Assembly (NCBI RefSeq): GCF_905475345.1 | Contig: NC_066608.1 | Location: 620,001-684,000 of the forward strand | Reading direction: 5' to 3' | Length of the DNA: 64,000 bases | Origin: Vespula vulgaris | Lineage: Eukaryota > Arthropoda > Insecta > Hymenoptera > Vespidae | Shown here: piece by piece, positions 38,571 through 51,212 of the stretch | How the letters are laid out: each line of letters opens with the position of its first letter | How positions within the stretch are numbered: the first letter of the stretch is position 1 | The notes under the pieces: generated by a model | The model's database searches: none | The model's input: only the letters and a program-made list of their open reading frames with translations | Told to the model about the DNA's origin: nothing | Translations under genes and position numbers: made by a program

Positions 38571-40486
38571 CTTAAACGATTTTCAAAAAACGATATCAAA
38601 ACGCAAAATGGGAGATGCCATTATCGAAGATTTGTAAACGTATGAAAAATCAACGTCACCTTAGGATCCCGCAAAAGCTCGAGCACAATTGACACCGACA
38701 TCGTCGTCCCAAGCCCTTCCATTATCGCAGCGGGAGGTAAAGTTTACTTCGCAAACTTCTAAGATAATCGAAAGTGTCGCCTTTATGTCTCACTGTCTAC
38801 CTCTCTTTTAGATCCGTCAACCTACCACTTTCTTCCTCGCCAAAGAGGAAAAGAGACAAGGACGGAGAGAATCCTCTTACTTTTCTTCGACTGGCAAACT
38901 AGCTGCGTTTACCGATTTTCGTTATATATCTACTCGATCGAAATACAAGAAAGAAGGAAGGAAAGAAAGAAAGAAAGAAAACTAAAAAAGCTAAAAACGA
39001 ACGCAGCATTTTCGATCGAGAAGATCGAAGGATCAAAGCTATACTTTCAATTGCGACGCTAAGCTGTCAGTGACGTATTACTCTTCTTGGACGTACGTAT
39101 CCTCGTGGATAAAAACTTACAGGCACGATTTGATCAATTTTTCAAGATACCTATAGACCGATTAAAAAGAGAGAGGGAGACAGAGATGGACGCAAACGTT
39201 GTACCATGCTTGAAATAGCTCTCGGCTTCGAGCCAGGCTGGCTGTCCAAACAAAACGGAGATTTCGAGTGCACCGATCGAGGGATCCTCGATATCGCAAA
39301 CTCCATTTCTGGAAAATGACGCTACTTTTTTCGCTCCGCGCTTTTCCTCTTCTTTTGATATAACTACTATGTACTTAGTTATATACGTACACATTTATGT
39401 GCTATAATATATATATATATAAAATGTATAAATAAATGTACGTGCACGTACCTATATTTTATATCTAAGAAAGAATCTCTCGCTTTGAAAGCAACCTTGG
39501 ATGCAATTAATTTCAAAAGACGAGATAAAAACGTCGTCGACCGACGATTCCAATCCGAAGGCTATCGAAGAACTGCGAAGCAAAAGAGATCGAGAGAGAT
39601 CATTTCGCTTAATTGATCCGCTTAACATCGTCGACGTGTAAAAATAACGAAGGGAGAAATGGAGAGAAAGAGAGAGAACGATAGAGAAAGGAAATAAAGC
39701 AGGAGGAATTAAAAAATATGTAAGCCGGTGATTACGAGAATGGTCTAAGTAACACGTTGTTAGAGATACTTTAATATCGTGTTATTTAAAAATTGTTTCT
39801 TTTTATATCGACAAATAGATCGATTTTTTAATATCTCGAATGACTTTGCTCGCTTACACAGTCACCGTAGTATCTTTCCGAGAATCCGTACGAGACAACA
39901 AATTTTTTCTCAAAGGCTAGACTCTAAAGATAAAGATGTTTCGCCATCTAAAAAAAAAAAAAAGAAAAAAGAAAAAAAAAGAAAGAAAAAAATAAAGATA
40001 TCCATCATCGTGTGAGAAAATAAATCTAATGCGATTCGATCACACAGTTTCCTCTTTGATAGCCGAGTCGCATCTTAAAGTCGAAAGTTTGAGGACGGAG
40101 ATAGCTCGCACATTTGTCGAGACGCGTCTTTCGCATCTGCATAATAGCGTTGAACGTTGCTCTTTCGTTCTCTCGTATATACGTACATACGTACTATGTA
40201 TCTATGTATGTAGCTAGCTAGAGAAGAGATAAAGCTTTAGGAAAAGAAGCGTAGGAAAAGCATCAGCTTGAAACTTGGCGTCAGCAGCTAACGGCGACAG
40301 GAAAGCTCGACGGTGGAGAGTCGTAGGAGGAGTGTAAGGACGCAGAATGAAATCAATAATACACCTACATACAAAGCCACGGCTTGTGTCTCGTACGGTC
40401 TTATGGTGTGTTGCTATGGTATAAACTACTGTTTGTGCTGTCCTAGTGCTTGCACGCTCTAGTTTCTGACATTTCGAACCACTCTC

Positions 40487-40520
<34 letters not shown>

Positions 40521-41567
40521 CGGTTCCGAGCTTTCGGTGCTTGAGGGCTAACTTACAAACGCATCCTGTTGAACACACAAGAGAGAGAGAGAGAGAGAGA
40601 GCTAAGTCGTATGATAAAGTTTAACATTGTTTATCTTTGTACCATCATGCACTGGAACATTGCGGATAAACTGAAAAAGCTCAAGTTACAAAGCACGCTA
40701 TATAGCTTTGACTAGCAAAGGAACATTATTTTAATTCATGCGAGAAAATTAATTAAAGAATATAAGACGCGTGATCATTTAGAACATTTTAAAGAAAGAA
40801 TGGATATCGAGCCGGCTTCCATGTTATACGAGAAGGGTAGATAAAAGGCCCGGTTAAATTCAATAAACGTTCGATGCACTCACCCTCCATAAATATTTCT
40901 CGACCCGATAAATTTCTTTTCAATGCCCTCGGAACTTCGACTCATGACGTGGAATTTTAATAGAGCTATGCGTGTATATAATAACGAAAGAGAGAGATTT
41001 AGATCGAACGAAATAATATGTAAATCATAGTCATCAATTTTGTTAAACGAAACACGCCGAGCATGGCAACTTCCCTAATTATTCGAAAACGAGGAAAATT
41101 ATTACGAGAAAATTAATACGTACGTGTCTTTTCAATGACACGAGTCACGTTTTTCTCACCATTGTTCATGGTAATTGCAACAGTTTAGCGGTCTTCGCTA
41201 ATTCATACAAACGAATACATCATATAATTCGAGACCATTGTTTTACGTGTCACCCAGGAGAGAGAGCATTGTAAGTTGAAAGTTTACAGAGCACATGCCT
41301 CGAAGTTAGAAGTACACTGTTTTAAGTTGATTACACTAGAGAGAGAGAGAGAAAACGTGTCGTCCCTTGGATTACGATCGAAAGGACCGTTGGATTCAGC
41401 TGAAATTTCATTAGCACCTAGAGAAAAAAAGAAAAGAGAAAAGAAAAAGAGCAAAAGAAACTCTCGCGTAATCTCGTTCGTCGAGGGAAAAAAAGCTGAA
41501 CGCAGCGAAATTTCCAAGAAAAACTTTTGCTTAATACGATAGAAATCAAAGCGAATGTATAACGAAC

Positions 41568-41645
41568 GACGGGCCAAAAGTTCTCGGACGATTCGAAAAA
41601 TCGCTTACTCCCCTTCGAGACGTTTCGGACTAATCTTTTCTTCGA
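41568..41645 (-). repeat. Dispersed repeat Rep-B, copy 3 (inverted, partial)
   Basis: Read on the minus strand it gives GATTAGTCCGAAAC, TCTCGAAGGGGAGTAA and GAGAACTTTTGGCCCG, matching the core of the other copies in order. The outer part is missing or too diverged to follow. Confidence 0.55.
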
Positions 41646-42550
41646 GCACGTAAAACCGTGCGAGCCTTAAAACGATCTCGAAAAGGAGCGATCGATTTTC
41701 AGAGATCGTTGGAGAAATTTGGATCCGTCTGTCGCTTCGGCGAGCACGAAAACAATTTTACTCTTTATAAATAAAAAGAAGCTCGGTAATTCGATAGGGA
41801 GTACTTATCTACTCATTTTCCGTCTTTTCCTTTCCGCTCGTTTTTATCGGAAACGTTATAAGCGAGGATACGCAAAGAATAATCGCCGACATAAAACCGG
41901 CTTTTGTGTCTGAGATAAGAAAATACTTTTATACCATCGCGATTGAACGTAATGCGATTCTTACTTCCGATGGAATTCGATGTTCCAACGTCGAGAAAAA
42001 GGAATTTCCTGTGTTTTCTTTCACAATGGATAACTCTTCGATCTTCCTACATTTTCATCGTCGTACTCTTCGAGTCTTTCGGCAAAGAAGAAAATTCCAT
42101 TTTCAAATTCACCTTTTTCAAGTAGATTCGATCGTAAATAATATCAAAGATATCGAACGATCGATCGATTATTTTCGGTATATACACGTACGTCGTGATA
42201 CAAACGAATGGTATATTACTTATACGAGAAAATCGAAGCACGCGAAAGATCTCGAAGGACTTAATTATTTTTCAAGAAGCAAGCGAGCTCTTCCTAAGAG
42301 CTTACCGGCGTTTCTCGATCGATAAGAAAAATTCTCTTCCAACGTAAGTTCCTTTTCGATATCTCGCTCACATTTTCTCGCATAAAGCGCAACGAACGAT
42401 CGCTTCAACTTTCCAACGCATTCAATAAGTTCGTTCTATATTTCAAAGGAAACGTCGTCGAATAAAGTTAATTCTCGAATGCATGAACTTGCGAGGAAGA
42501 AGAGAAAGGAGAAGAGAAGATCTCACGAGTGCGTGGAAAAAAGGATAAAT

Positions 42551-42581
42551 AATGAATGAATGAATGAATGAATGAATGAAA
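42551..42581. repeat. (AATG)n microsatellite
   Basis: Seven AATG units, followed 140 bp later by a (GGA)n run at 42719-42745. Confidence 0.9.
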
Positions 42582-44782
42582 AGTTGCCATTGTCGAGACG
42601 AGAGGACGGTCCTCCTCTCGATCGAAGGACGGGTCGAGGGATTTACAAAACCGATGCGAAAACGGCCAAGAATTCGATAGACGCAACCTGTCGGAAATGT
42701 TTTCATGCAAAAACGACAGGAGGAGGAGGAGGAGGAGGAGGAGGAAAAGGTGAAGTTGGAGAAAGGAGATAGAGATGGCAAGGGTGGATGATACGGTCGT
42801 TCCTTCCAGCGACGGTTACACGATCATCCGGCAACATCATGCAGCCGGCTGGCCAGAGTTCGAGGGTGGATTCAATCTAGCGGGATTACGCTGGCCGACC
42901 TCCTCCTCTCCACCTCTTCCTCCCCTCTCTATATTCCGCAGCATCCTCTTCCCTCGTCTCCTCTGTCTCCACCTCTAGGGACGACGAACCGATCGAAACT
43001 TCCTATAGCTTTCTCTCCCTAGGACCGTTCTAATAGAGGGACTACCTTTCGGCTGTAAAGACTTTGGTTAAACAAGACGTACGATCGTAATCGTTAATCG
43101 ATCTGAAGAAAAAAAATCTTTTTCGTTCTTTCCTTTTTTCCTTTGTCTCTCTCTCTCTCTCTCTCTCCCTCTCTTGCTCCTTTCTTTGCTTTTCGTTTCG
43201 ATTATCGACCGATACTCCTACACGCACTCTTTTTGCTCGAACCTGTTGCGTCGTTAACATAATGTCTGACTAGCGATTGTAACTTGATATGAGAATATAA
43301 CCACGGCCAGTGCTAATTGGATTTTACGTACATTAACCGTTCGTTTAACGACTGCTACACGATAAGCTAATTCCGTTGGCGGTGAGCGTACTAAAACATT
43401 AGCGCGGAGCATGCGTACATGCGTCGACTTTCTCCTCCCTTCTACCCTTGGGAATAAATGTAAACGTTAAAAACCTTAATGCGCTGCTCATCGTTTACGT
43501 TAATATCGCTATTTAACGAGTCTCCGTTTTATCGAGTGGTTCGTTATTAAATGTAAATACTGAGCGACGCCGTATAAACGATTATTACGACGACAACACG
43601 GTCAGAGAGAATCGTCGTAAAATACTTACGAATCTTCTTCTCGTAACGTCATTTCGACGGACATCGATTTGTCGAGGCTTTATCGTATCGATGACAAATT
43701 CGCTTGTAAAAAATAATTTCACTCGGTCGTCGGTTTTGGACAGCGAGGACGCGTCGTTTCGAAGTCCGAGGAAAACTGAGAGCAAAACGGAGACGGATAG
43801 ATAGGAAGAGAAAGTCCAATAGGGACATCGTGAAATCCTATTTAATTAAAACAAATTACTAATAAATTTCGTCCAAACCCACGAGAGTTGTACTTTTTCC
43901 TCGATGCAATAAATACTAAATATGTGCTGATATCACGAAAAACGAAGCAGCTATCGGTACTTGGCGAAATGTCGTAAGATCGGCCGTTGGACGCCGAATA
44001 AGAGACTGCGAGGTTGAATTTCTATATAATATTATGCTCGAGTCACCTTTATCCCCTCTCTCCCCTTCTCTCTTTGTATCTCTATCCACTTTTTTCTGTT
44101 TACATAAGTTTTAGATAGGACGACCGAGAGCGTCGCGTTTGCTTTTTCGATTTGACTTTGGCTTGTTTATATTTTACACGTGGGAGGTCACACATAGGTT
44201 ACGCACGTATTCACGCGTTCGATAAATATATTTTTTTTATTTTTCTGTCTCTCTCTCTCTCTCTTTGTTTCCGTATTTTGGAAGGGAAGCAAACAACAAG
44301 CTTAACCACTCTCTTTTTCTCTCTCTCTCTTCCGATACAACGTAAATAGATACATACATAGTATCGCAGTGAGAATTTTTCCGATCGTTTGTCATACACC
44401 TCTTCCCATTTTCTATTATTTACTTTTCGCAATACATATTGCATGAAGAACGAAGGCGTGAACGACGACGAAGGATAACTTGAACTCGCACGGTTGCAAC
44501 GTAATAAAAATTGAATCGATGCATAACGAATGTACCGAGTAGAAACGCATCGAAATAGCTTCTCTCTTCCATCCTGTTTTCTCCAACGAGGAGAGCAAAA
44601 GAAAGAAAGAGAGAGAGAGAGAGAAAGAGAGAAGAGTATATGAAAAGAAAGATGAAAACGAGGACGTATATAGCGAATACCAACAGCGTTTGTACGGCCG
44701 TGAGCTCGTGGCGTTCTCTAAAGGCAAATTAATTAAATTCGTAACGATTTTAATTAAATCGACGAAACCGGCATCGATGACA

Positions 44783-44849
44783 ACTACTACTACTACTACT
44801 ACTGCTGCTGTTGCTGTTGCTGCTGCTGCTGCTACTACTACTAGGCAAC

Positions 44850-44880
<31 letters not shown>

Positions 44881-44890
44881 GCGACGACGA
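44783..44890. repeat. Compound trinucleotide array (ACT)n(GCT)n(ACT)n(GAC)n
   Basis: Consecutive blocks of ACT, GCT/GTT, ACT and then CGA/GAC repeats over about 108 bp. It gives long homopolymer-like open frames in all six frames (poly-Ser, poly-Thr, poly-Arg, poly-Asp), and none is supported as a gene. Confidence 0.9.
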
Positions 44891-46177
44891 TACACGTTCG
44901 ATGCAGTTGTTTGCACAATCGATACTTTTAACGATCGAGAGAGTGTGCGTTTGTGTGCGAGAGAGAAAGAGAGAGAGAAAGAGACGTACGTACACAACAA
45001 TGAGTCGACATAGCATACGCGATATTCCAATTAACGTAGACGCGGCCGTGACGTCGTTATCATACCGTGCATGCACGGAATTATTACAGATATTTCAAAA
45101 ACGCCTACGACAGGCCTGCGGCGCGACTTCTGCATACCGATGCCAGAATACGCTCGGAGAAGGAACTACCTAGAAGGGTTTCTGACAACGACACGAACCA
45201 AGGGAAAGGGAAATGGAAGGATGAGGGGAGGGAGAGAGAAAGAGAGAGAGAGAGAGAGAATGTTAGTAATTGCAAGGAGTTCTGCTAGGCAAGGTTTTAA
45301 TAAGCGTCACTTTTTTTCTTCTTTCTCCTATGTTTTCTTTTTTTACGAGACACGTATTTTTTAGCAACCCGAGAGAAAGAGACGGCTAATTACACCGCCA
45401 ATTTTTATTCCTACGAGAACTCGCGACAATGACGTAGAAAAGGGGGAAGATATAATTTAATTGGATACGATTCTTCGTTACGACTTTTCGTCTCGTTTCT
45501 CTCCTTCTCAATTTTTTTCTCCGTCTACTTGGATCTCCGATCCTTTCTCGATCGATCCGCAAGAAATTATCATTTTTTTTTTTTTTTTAAGGGAAGAAAA
45601 ACGTGGCGATCGCTGATCGATTAGAAAACGCATATAATATCGATAGATATTTCGTGTTTATAAAGCACGCACGAATCCCGTCAGAAAAATGATACCAATC
45701 GTTCTCGCACTTGTTACATATTCCACATTTGATACGGTATTAAAATGAAATATTTGGAATATATTTTTGGCGCCTCTGGGAAAATGAAATTTAACTGTTT
45801 AAAACGTATGTATGTAAATGCTTGCGCTTCGTTGCCCTACGAATTTGTCAATATCGATGCGATGCGCGCAAACATACGCATATAACATATCCCCCGTTTC
45901 TCTCTTTCTCTCGTTATACATCGAAATGCTTAAACGCGAGAATCCGCTGTTGGAAATTCTCCCAGCAAATCCTATTGCTAAAGTCCATGCGTTTTATTCA
46001 TGAATGGCGTTACGAGAATGACATTTTTTTTCTCCTTTTATTAAACCATGTTCACCACTGATCGTTCATAATCCCTGTATCTCTCGGTACTTTACTAACT
46101 AACAAAACAAAATAAAGAGAGCAATAATCCAGATAATCCTGAGATACTTTTTGCCGTGCTTCAATTTTTCCACATCC

Positions 46178-46208
<31 letters not shown>

Positions 46209-46620
46209 GCAACAAATTTTATATTATCGCATACAAATTTTATTTATACAAAAGGAGTATTATTTTTTTTATGTAAAAGGCAATCGTTTATAGAATTAAA
46301 AGAAATATATGATAAAAATCGTACGTTCATTTTCTACGTTCTTTCTGGTTACAGACGGCAGAAAAAGAAGAAGAAGAAGAAGAAGAAGAAAAAGAAAAAG
46401 AAGAAAAAGATCGTTGGAAATAAAGAAAGAAGAAAAGGAAATATGTCGAGAAGGGATGGGTCGAAAAATGGCCGGCTCTTTTTTCTCGATATCGACGCGA
46501 ACGATAGAATAGAAGGAAGAAGGTGCCGTCTTCGTCCTGTTCGTCTTCCTCTTCGTCTTCGATAACACGGCAGCTTCCTTCTCCGATTCGTCTTTCTTCT
46601 CATCTTACTCATCCTTCTCC

Positions 46621-46695
46621 TTATTGAGAATGCGCATCGGAGCGTAAGAAGACGTAGTACAGTGGCAATAAAATGTGGTGCGCATTATCGTGAAA
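46621..46695 (+). other. Probable 5' untranslated part of the SLC16-like gene
   Basis: This is sequence immediately upstream of the predicted start codon. A pyrimidine-rich run ending TTATTGAG (46628) could be a splice acceptor, and TAGTACAG (46660) is a second candidate. An in-frame stop (TAA 46669-46671) separates it from the coding frame. An upstream ATG at 46630 opens only five codons. Whether a further non-coding exon lies in the microsatellite-rich DNA to the left cannot be decided from the sequence alone. Confidence 0.35.
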
Positions 46696-46878
46696 ATGTT
46701 GGTGGACGAGTGTGGAAGCGGGATGGGGTGGACTACGGCAGCGAGCGTTAGAGGGGGTTGGTCCACCCCCGGTGCTACTGCTGGATGCAGAAACTCTGCG
46801 ATGAGTTTCGGGGGCAGTGTACCTTCTCTTCACCCAGCTGGCTCGATACGATCCTTGCGTTCCCAGCATTCCATGCAG
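46696..46878 (+). CDS. SLC16/monocarboxylate-transporter-like gene, coding exon 1 (start codon exon)
   Basis: This exon encodes residues 1-61 of the predicted transporter. The ATG at 46696 is the first in frame after an in-frame TAA at 46669-46671 and has A at -3 (gtgaaaATG). The exon ends at CAG before GTAACA, leaving phase 0. The product is hydrophilic and Gly/Ser-rich (MLVDECGSGMGW at the start, LRSQHSMQ at the end), with no signal peptide, which fits a cytosolic N-terminal extension ahead of helix 1 in exon 4. The 5' boundary is open: acceptor-like AGs lie at 46627-46628 (after a pyrimidine-rich run) and 46659-46660, or transcription may start nearby. If the first AG is used, a tiny upstream ORF at 46630 precedes the start. 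What is seen: open frame, start, donor and phase match with exon 2. What is inferred: membership of the SLC16 gene, through the phase chain. Internal ATGs at codons 10 and 36 are alternative starts. Confidence 0.62.
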
Positions 46879-46918
46879 GTAACAAGACGCAAGACGACTA
46901 TGTTTCTCTCTGTATCTC

Positions 46919-46963
<45 letters not shown>

Positions 46964-47699
46964 CACTCTTCCTGTTTCATCCATGCACATCCAACCTTTT
47001 CTCTTTGAGTCGAATAACGTTTTGCTAAATTGCGATGAAATGCTCCTCGACTCGAGAGAAAGAGAGGGAGACGACGAACTTTTTTCTTTCTCGTTCAGTG
47101 AACCACAGCATGCAATTTTAAATGTAATAGTTCGACGATTCTTCGAGCACTTCGACACGCCGATATCAAAAAGTTACTTTCAACTATCCATCTATTCTTT
47201 TTCTTCTTTTTTTCTCTCCTTTTTCCTTTACACCTCAAACTATCCGGTCTATTTTTATAAAGTCGTAAAGTTAACATTCGCGTCGAGCCAGAGATTATCG
47301 GACTTTTCTCCTTTTTTTTTTTTGCGTTGATTAATTTGAATGACGATATCGAGAGATCTACGTATCCCAAAGTCGATTCGAAAATAGTCGATATAAAGGG
47401 AATTACCAGTGGAATATAGGTGCGATAGGGTCTCTACGATGGGATACAATAGCCAATAGAGATATCCGTTTCCGTAACAGGCCTGATTGCGAAGCTATAG
47501 AAACGACACGTTCGTATTGGATATAGGTATACACTGCTCTAATTATCGTCAAGCTAGTTTTATTTTATATCCGATGTGTGTACGTCCGCACACACGTGCG
47601 TACACACGCTTGGTCCTACCTACGTCCAGAAAAATTCTATTTCGAGACAAAAAAAATTTGTGGTGTTTTTCTTCTATTGTTTCGTTTTTTTTTTTTTAG
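46879..47699 (+). other. Intron 1 of the SLC16-like gene
   Basis: A GT-AG intron of 821 bp beginning GTAACA and ending in an 11-T run plus AG. Near its 5' end is a CT dinucleotide array (46906-46957), followed by mixed AT-rich sequence. Open frames running through the CT array are low complexity and are not called. Nothing else was recognised. Confidence 0.6.
46906..46957. repeat. (CT)n microsatellite in intron 1 of the SLC16-like gene
   Basis: CT array interrupted only by single G, A or T bases, starting 27 bp after the exon 1 donor. Its closeness to the splice site could create cryptic polypyrimidine tracts. Confidence 0.9.
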
Positions 47700-47868
47700 T
47701 GTCCACAAGAGACACCGCAAAGATGTATACACTGCCATCCCATTCACGCATCGAACACTCCTAACAATTATGTGCATCACCCTATGCAGTATTACACGCC
47801 CAGTCATTGTACGGAGGGTCAACAACAGAACGGAACTTATACGCCGCATCGGAGTTCCTATCATGGCG
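47700..47868 (+). CDS. SLC16-like gene, coding exon 2 (His/Gln/Tyr-rich N-terminal extension)
   Basis: This exon encodes residues 62-117 plus the first base of codon 118. It is preceded by a T-run and TAG acceptor (47697-47699) and followed by a strong donor, GTGAGT at 47869. The frame is open throughout and starts in phase 0, matching exon 1. The composition is clearly protein-like and unlike the surrounding repeats: CPQETPQRCIHCHPIH at the start, then several HH, YY and QQQ stretches and TPHRSSYHG at the end. It contains Cys62, Cys70, Cys73, His74 and His77, a compact C-x7-C-x2-C-H-x2-H cluster. No domain is recognised. It is hydrophilic, so it should lie on the cytosolic side before helix 1. 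The intron after it is about 4.4 kb. Confidence is high that it is an exon, and moderate that it is joined directly to the exon at 52299. Confidence 0.75.
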
Positions 47869-47920
47869 GTGAGTTATCATTCAGTTTTCAATTAGCATAA
47901 ATTTCGGCCATTTTATGAAA

Positions 47921-47954
<34 letters not shown>

Positions 47955-50900
47955 ATAACGGTTAACTCCTGTAAAACGCTTTGTCTACGAAATATAACAG
48001 TAGTAGTAGGTACGTTCGTCCCTTGCGATATGAATATGTAAAAAGCCAAGTGAAATTGGTTCTCTGATATCTTCGTTAAAACCACGTTCCGTATTTGTTC
48101 TTCGTCCATTACACGTCTAAGTATTACGTTTACTTTCCTATAACAATAATTCGTTCTTTTTCTTTTGCGAGATCTCTCTTTCTCTCTCGCTTCTTTATAC
48201 TCTTTGAAAACGTCGAACTCGTTAATATATTGGAGCGAGATGAAAACGTCTAACAAAAAGAAAAAAAGGAATCAAAGGATCGATGCTATGCTCCAAGAGA
48301 CTGCTTGAAAAAAGAAGTCTACTTTAAAAATTTTAATAGAAGGATGTAATGAACACCCTGTCGAAAATACTTTTCAAACGATCTCTTTTATGATAAATTA
48401 TTATAGCTAGTTTGATATCATACGTTCGTTCTAATAAGGAAGAAAGAATCTTTCCGCTGACGAGTTTTAGGAAAAGAAGAAAGAAAGAAAGAAGAAAGAA
48501 GAAGAAGAAGAAGGAAGAAATCTAGTAAGATTGACATTATTTGAAAGTTCTTTAGAGTACACTTGGAAAAACGTAAGAACATTATTACCGTGGCTTAACG
48601 TTAGAAGTTGTAGTTGGATTTCAGCTGAAAGCACGACGCGGAAAATCGGATAATATGCGAAGTATACGAAGTAGAAAGAGAAAGAGAGAGAGAGAGAGAG
48701 GAGGAGTTAGGACAGAACCTTTAGAAAACTCGAAAAGAGAGCACGTATTCCTCGTTGGTAAAGGGAGCAAGCTTTTCTTCCATTTTATACTATCATTTTT
48801 CTACGTCGTATGCTAACTGCCTACCATCCACCCTCCGACCCAACAATCTATGGAATACAACCGCGACAAGGACGAAAATCGAAGCCCATCCATCTGCTCA
48901 AGTTTTCTACGAGCTTTTATATCGCAGAGAGGAAACTTTTCGAGAGGTGAAATTTAGTATGCTCTTAGTTGCGTTCTAAAGAGTTTAATCTTTGATCGGG
49001 ACGGAAAATTGATGAAACTCCGATCGATAGGTTTACCACAGTAGGACGGATGCAGTTTCGTTTAATCGTTAACAAAAGGAGAGAAAAGGAAGGCCGAAGG
49101 AAAACGGGACGGAGAGAAATGGAACACGATATTATTCCAAAAGGGCAAAGTTCATCGTGCGAGTAGAAAACGTTACGGCGTTATTATCGCGAGTTTATGG
49201 TGAAACTTGTGTAATCCAAATGAGAGAGACAGAGAGAGAGAGAGAGTAAGGCGCGAGAAATCGCGTAATATGCGAAATATGAAGGTACGGTCGTTCGTGC
49301 TAGTTTAGATTGCAACGCTTTGTAAAATAACATACGTGAAAAAGGAAAACAGACGTACCGCTTTAAAGGCTGCTTATCGTCATGCAAAATTCGTATGAAA
49401 AGTATAAATTATACGTAGCGCGTGTACTCTCTACTGTAATGATTAAATATCAATCTAGTTTTTTTATTCGTCGTTGTACGAACGATAACAGATTTTTTTT
49501 AAACGTCCTTTAACTATTACACGCGGACACACGCACGCGCGCGCACACACTTTTGAAGGAATCTTCTTCGTTTCGACAGCGTTTCGATAACGGAATCATT
49601 TAACGAGACATTCTTGAAATTGAATCGATAATATTTAAGTATCGATAAGAGAGATCAAGGAAAACTGTCGTCCGATCGAAAGGTCACAATTCATTCTCAA
49701 AGATATTTTGTCGTACCGAGAGAACCGTGAAATTCAATTTAATCGTTTCCTCCAGTCCTTTCGGAACGAGCTCGTCAGCAATTTTTATGCCCAGCACACT
49801 TTCGCGAGCTACCTAATGGCGGCCTTGTAATTCCTTCCACGGTAATTTCATATCCAGAAGTGTCAGGATTTTTATAGCAAACTCCATTTTCAGCGATATT
49901 TCTCTCTTTCTCTTGGCACAAGGTACTACTTTTTATCATTGCCCAGAGAAAGATGGAGATAAAGAGAGACAGACGGAGAAAGAGAGAGTCATTAAAAACA
50001 TCATACTTCACGTCCTAATAAAGATCGGATTAATTAATCGTTCATACCATATTTCAATTTTAATTGTTCCCGGCAATTTTCCCAAACACGATTTATTTTT
50101 TATATTACTAGGTTAGCGGCGAGAGCCCGAAACGTTCCCAGGTGATTTTAAAAATCATTATATTTTTTTTCTTTTTCGAAACTTTTTGAGCTATTCTTTT
50201 CTTTCTTTTTTTTCTTTTTTTTTTGTTTCAAACTAAAACTACAAGAGCCTAGAAACTTTTTTTGAAGTTCGCAAGTCCGCACGTGAAATATTTCCACTTC
50301 TCTATTTCACAATCATTGACCCGTTTTTCTGCACCTTTGCTACGACGCGTCACCGACTCTCTCATTGTCAGCCCTTTCTCTCCCTTCGTCTCGCTACTCT
50401 TTCTCTCTCGGTCTAGTAGATCATCCTCTTTATCTCTTTCCGCTTCTTTCACGAGGGAAAATTTGTTCCGTATTATTTTTTAAGCCGCTTTCCTCGAGAT
50501 TATGATGGAACACGTGTAATTATTCGATTCAAATCTAACTAACAATTAAACTTTTAAAGGAAAAAGAAAAGGGACGAGATAAAATGAAAGAAAGAAGAGA
50601 AAAGAGGTCAGAACCCGGATCTGAAATGATGAAATAGATGTCATAATTATGAGCAAAAAGAAAAGAAAGGGAAAAAGAAAATAAATAAAAAGAAACAAAG
50701 AAAGGAACGTGAATGAAATTAAAAGAAAATTCCGGGCAGATACGAAGGAGAAAGAAAGACAGATAGGGAATTTCATTGCATTTTATACTTAAATTCTAGA
50801 TTTTGACGAGTCGGTACGATCTCACTTTCCACTTTACAGTCATCCAAAGCCCTTTTCTCTTTACCTTTTACTTAAAGTGCCATCGCTTTTCTGCCCTTGC

Positions 50901-51177
50901 ACGGTACACTGTCATCTGCCTTTCATGAACACTTTGACCTAAGTCTTTCTCTCATTTCTTTCTTTTCCATTAAAAAATATTCTCCTTTCTCTCTCTCTAT
51001 ATTTCTCACGCAAACTCAACGTATGTACGTCGTACGTAGAGAGAAAGGTATTCGATTACAGCGTTACAAGTAATAACGCATTAAGATAGCCGTATATAAA
51101 ATAAAGCAGAAGGAAGAAGATTTTTAATATAACCGATAAATCCCCATAGAAATTCTTACGTTAAATGCTCGACAATA

Positions 51178-51212
<35 letters not shown>

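Larger units (their letters stand above)
33661..46620. other. Gene-poor region upstream of the SLC16-like gene
   Basis: No coding region is supported. It contains trinucleotide/hexanucleotide arrays (33672-33773, 44783-44890), a (TA)n array (35775-35820), a long (AG)n array (36657-36709), an (AATG)n array (42551-42581) and a (GGA)n run (42719-42745), plus two Rep-B copies (38463-38570 and, inverted, 41568-41645). Complex patches at 39170-39320, 40250-40470 and 42775-42920 are non-repetitive and GC-richer. They are candidates for regulatory sequence or non-coding 5' exons of the downstream gene. Confidence 0.45.

Noticed and set aside
41906..42325. 139-codon + strand open frame of mixed composition
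   Set aside because: It begins at GTG rather than ATG, has no recognisable motif and no splice partner. A chance frame of this size is plausible in 64 kb of six-frame reading, so it was not called.
44416..45030. 204-codon minus-strand open frame
   Set aside because: Most of it is translated from (GA)n and compound trinucleotide arrays (poly-Arg, poly-Ala, poly-Val, Ser/Leu runs). No domain or splice context.
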